A stretch of DNA of 20,359 bases from Cerioporus squamosus (Eukaryota; Basidiomycota; Agaricomycetes; Polyporales; Polyporaceae). A model generated the notes under the pieces. It made no database searches, was not told the DNA's origin, and saw only the letters and a list, made by a program, of their open reading frames with translations. This document shows positions 19,708-20,359 of this stretch, one piece after another. Position 1 is the stretch's first letter, and each line of letters opens with the position of its first letter. The stretch lies in NCBI GenBank assembly GCA_022592435.1, contig JABYQS010000497.1:1-20359 (forward strand). The letters run 5' to 3'. The translations under genes and the position numbers were made by a program.

Positions 19708-19775
19708 CTCATGATGCGTTTTATACGCCAGAAAGCTACGACCGTAGCTTCCAGTGATACAAAACGCGACATGAG
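19708..19775. repeat. 68-bp imperfect palindrome
   Basis: Arms of 34 bp starting CTCATG and meeting at AGCTACGACCGTAGCT; 26 of 34 positions pair. Similarity continues a few bases outward on both sides. About half of the mismatches are of A/G or C/T type. Confidence 0.75.
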
Positions 19776-19950
19776 GCGTCCGCTAGGAGGAGAAGTATAC
19801 TCTTCACAATATCGCCTCAGGGAGGCACCTTGTGTCACCTCTAGAAATCGAAGAGTCAGCATAACGAAAACGGATTTACCCAGACGTGTGTCAATGGCAA
19901 AAGAGTGTACCATCCAGATCGTGGACAGATCGACCGCAATATCATCAAGA

Positions 19951-20001
19951 TATAGCCGATTTACTGTGCAGCCAACTGGCTGACACGGTAAATCGGCCAT
20001 A
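19951..20001. repeat. 51-bp near-perfect foldback
   Basis: TATAGCCGATTTAC on the left pairs with GTAAATCGGCCATA on the right. An inner perfect stem CAGCCA-AC-TGGCTG lies in the middle. Over about 24 bp per arm I count two mismatches and one single-base indel. Confidence 0.8.
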
Positions 20002-20359
20002 CCGACCGCGGTAGAGAACGCATCGTGATCGCGAATGGCGCGTTTGAACGCGTGAGTATGTGGCTTTCGAATGCGCCCTCACGCAGCCCAAGACGAGAGT
20101 TGCAAGTAGGAGAGCGGACTTCTTCACCGCTTTTGGGGACTCAGGGGAAGGGGAGAGAAGATGGATGTATTTCACTTACCAGGTCACCCAATCTGTTCGC
20201 TTCATCGTCTAATATCCTCTCCTTCCCTCCAGTAAGTTCCAAGCCCAACATCTTGAAGATCCATGCAGATCTTGCTGAGATATGTCTTGAACTTCCAGGT
20301 GACTAGTAGGGACAGGATGAGAGAAGTCAAAAACATACAGTCAGACAGTCTGAAGCAGT

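Larger units (their letters stand above)
19664..20359. other. region with foldbacks, no assigned gene
   Basis: Upstream of the copia fragment on the minus strand. A long minus-strand frame (20000-19257) crosses this region and the 116-bp element, but its part here (for example DIAVDLSTIWMVHSFAID) matches nothing I recognise and runs over two foldbacks. The plus-strand frame at 20025-20306 is also unassigned. Confidence 0.4.

Noticed and set aside
19257..20000. 247-codon minus-strand frame taken as one gene
   Set aside because: Only its last third is copia reverse transcriptase. The rest crosses the 116-bp inverted-repeat element and a 68-bp palindrome, so the open frame is fortuitous.
1..20359. 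CRISPR array, operon signals, tRNA or rRNA genes
   Set aside because: The window is eukaryotic with spliced genes. I saw no spaced direct-repeat array and no sequence with convincing tRNA or rRNA features.

Overview
The window looks like nuclear DNA of a filamentous basidiomycete, probably an Agaricomycete close to the Polyporales. Genes are cut by many short GT-AG introns (mostly 41-86 nt, often with CTGAC or CTAA-like branch sites), coding exons are rich in G/C at third positions, and CT-rich leaders precede start codons. The families present are ones that are common in wood-decay fungi: divergent F-box/leucine-rich proteins, a pepsin-type aspartic protease with a GPI-like tail, a fungal cyclopropane-fatty-acid-synthase homologue and a Ty1/copia retroelement. 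Intron coordinates were worked out by hand from splice signals, reading phase and homology between paralogues, so they are models and not transcript evidence.

Layout. 1-388 (+): 3' end of an unrecognised gene with a tandem duplication across its last splice acceptor. 759-2544 (-): F-box gene A with three exons. 3153-4810 (-): F-box gene B, apparently broken by a one-base frameshift near 3459. 5291-7550 (-): an eight-exon A1 aspartic protease with a signal peptide, two catalytic DTG motifs (each interrupted by an intron), a Ser/Thr-rich tail and a hydrophobic C-terminus. 7551-10223: about 2.7 kb with the protease promoter and no convincing gene. 10224-10798 (-): a small three-exon coiled-coil protein. 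11177-11480 (-): a coding-like island I cannot assign. 11750-12127 (-): a small acidic/Gly-rich protein, divergent from 12328-14624 (+), the cyclopropane-fatty-acid-synthase-like methyltransferase. 15261-16862 (+): F-box gene C. 17335-19546 (-): a truncated, frameshifted copia element with its 3' LTR. 19548-20001: a 116-bp terminal-inverted-repeat element and two foldbacks.

The genes do not form an obvious pathway or biosynthetic cluster. The three F-box genes share one architecture (short F-box exon, intron, long LRR-like exon) and are probably dispersed local paralogues. The most striking observation is in the methyltransferase: its frame through the conserved Trp-Ile-Phe-Pro-Gly-Gly segment can only be kept if a single nucleotide, the A at 14018, is an exon by itself between two canonical introns of 66 and 53 nt. 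Other points of interest are the introns lying inside both catalytic motifs of the protease, the frameshift in F-box gene B, the repeat and hairpin structure of the LTR, and the inverted-repeat elements at the right edge.
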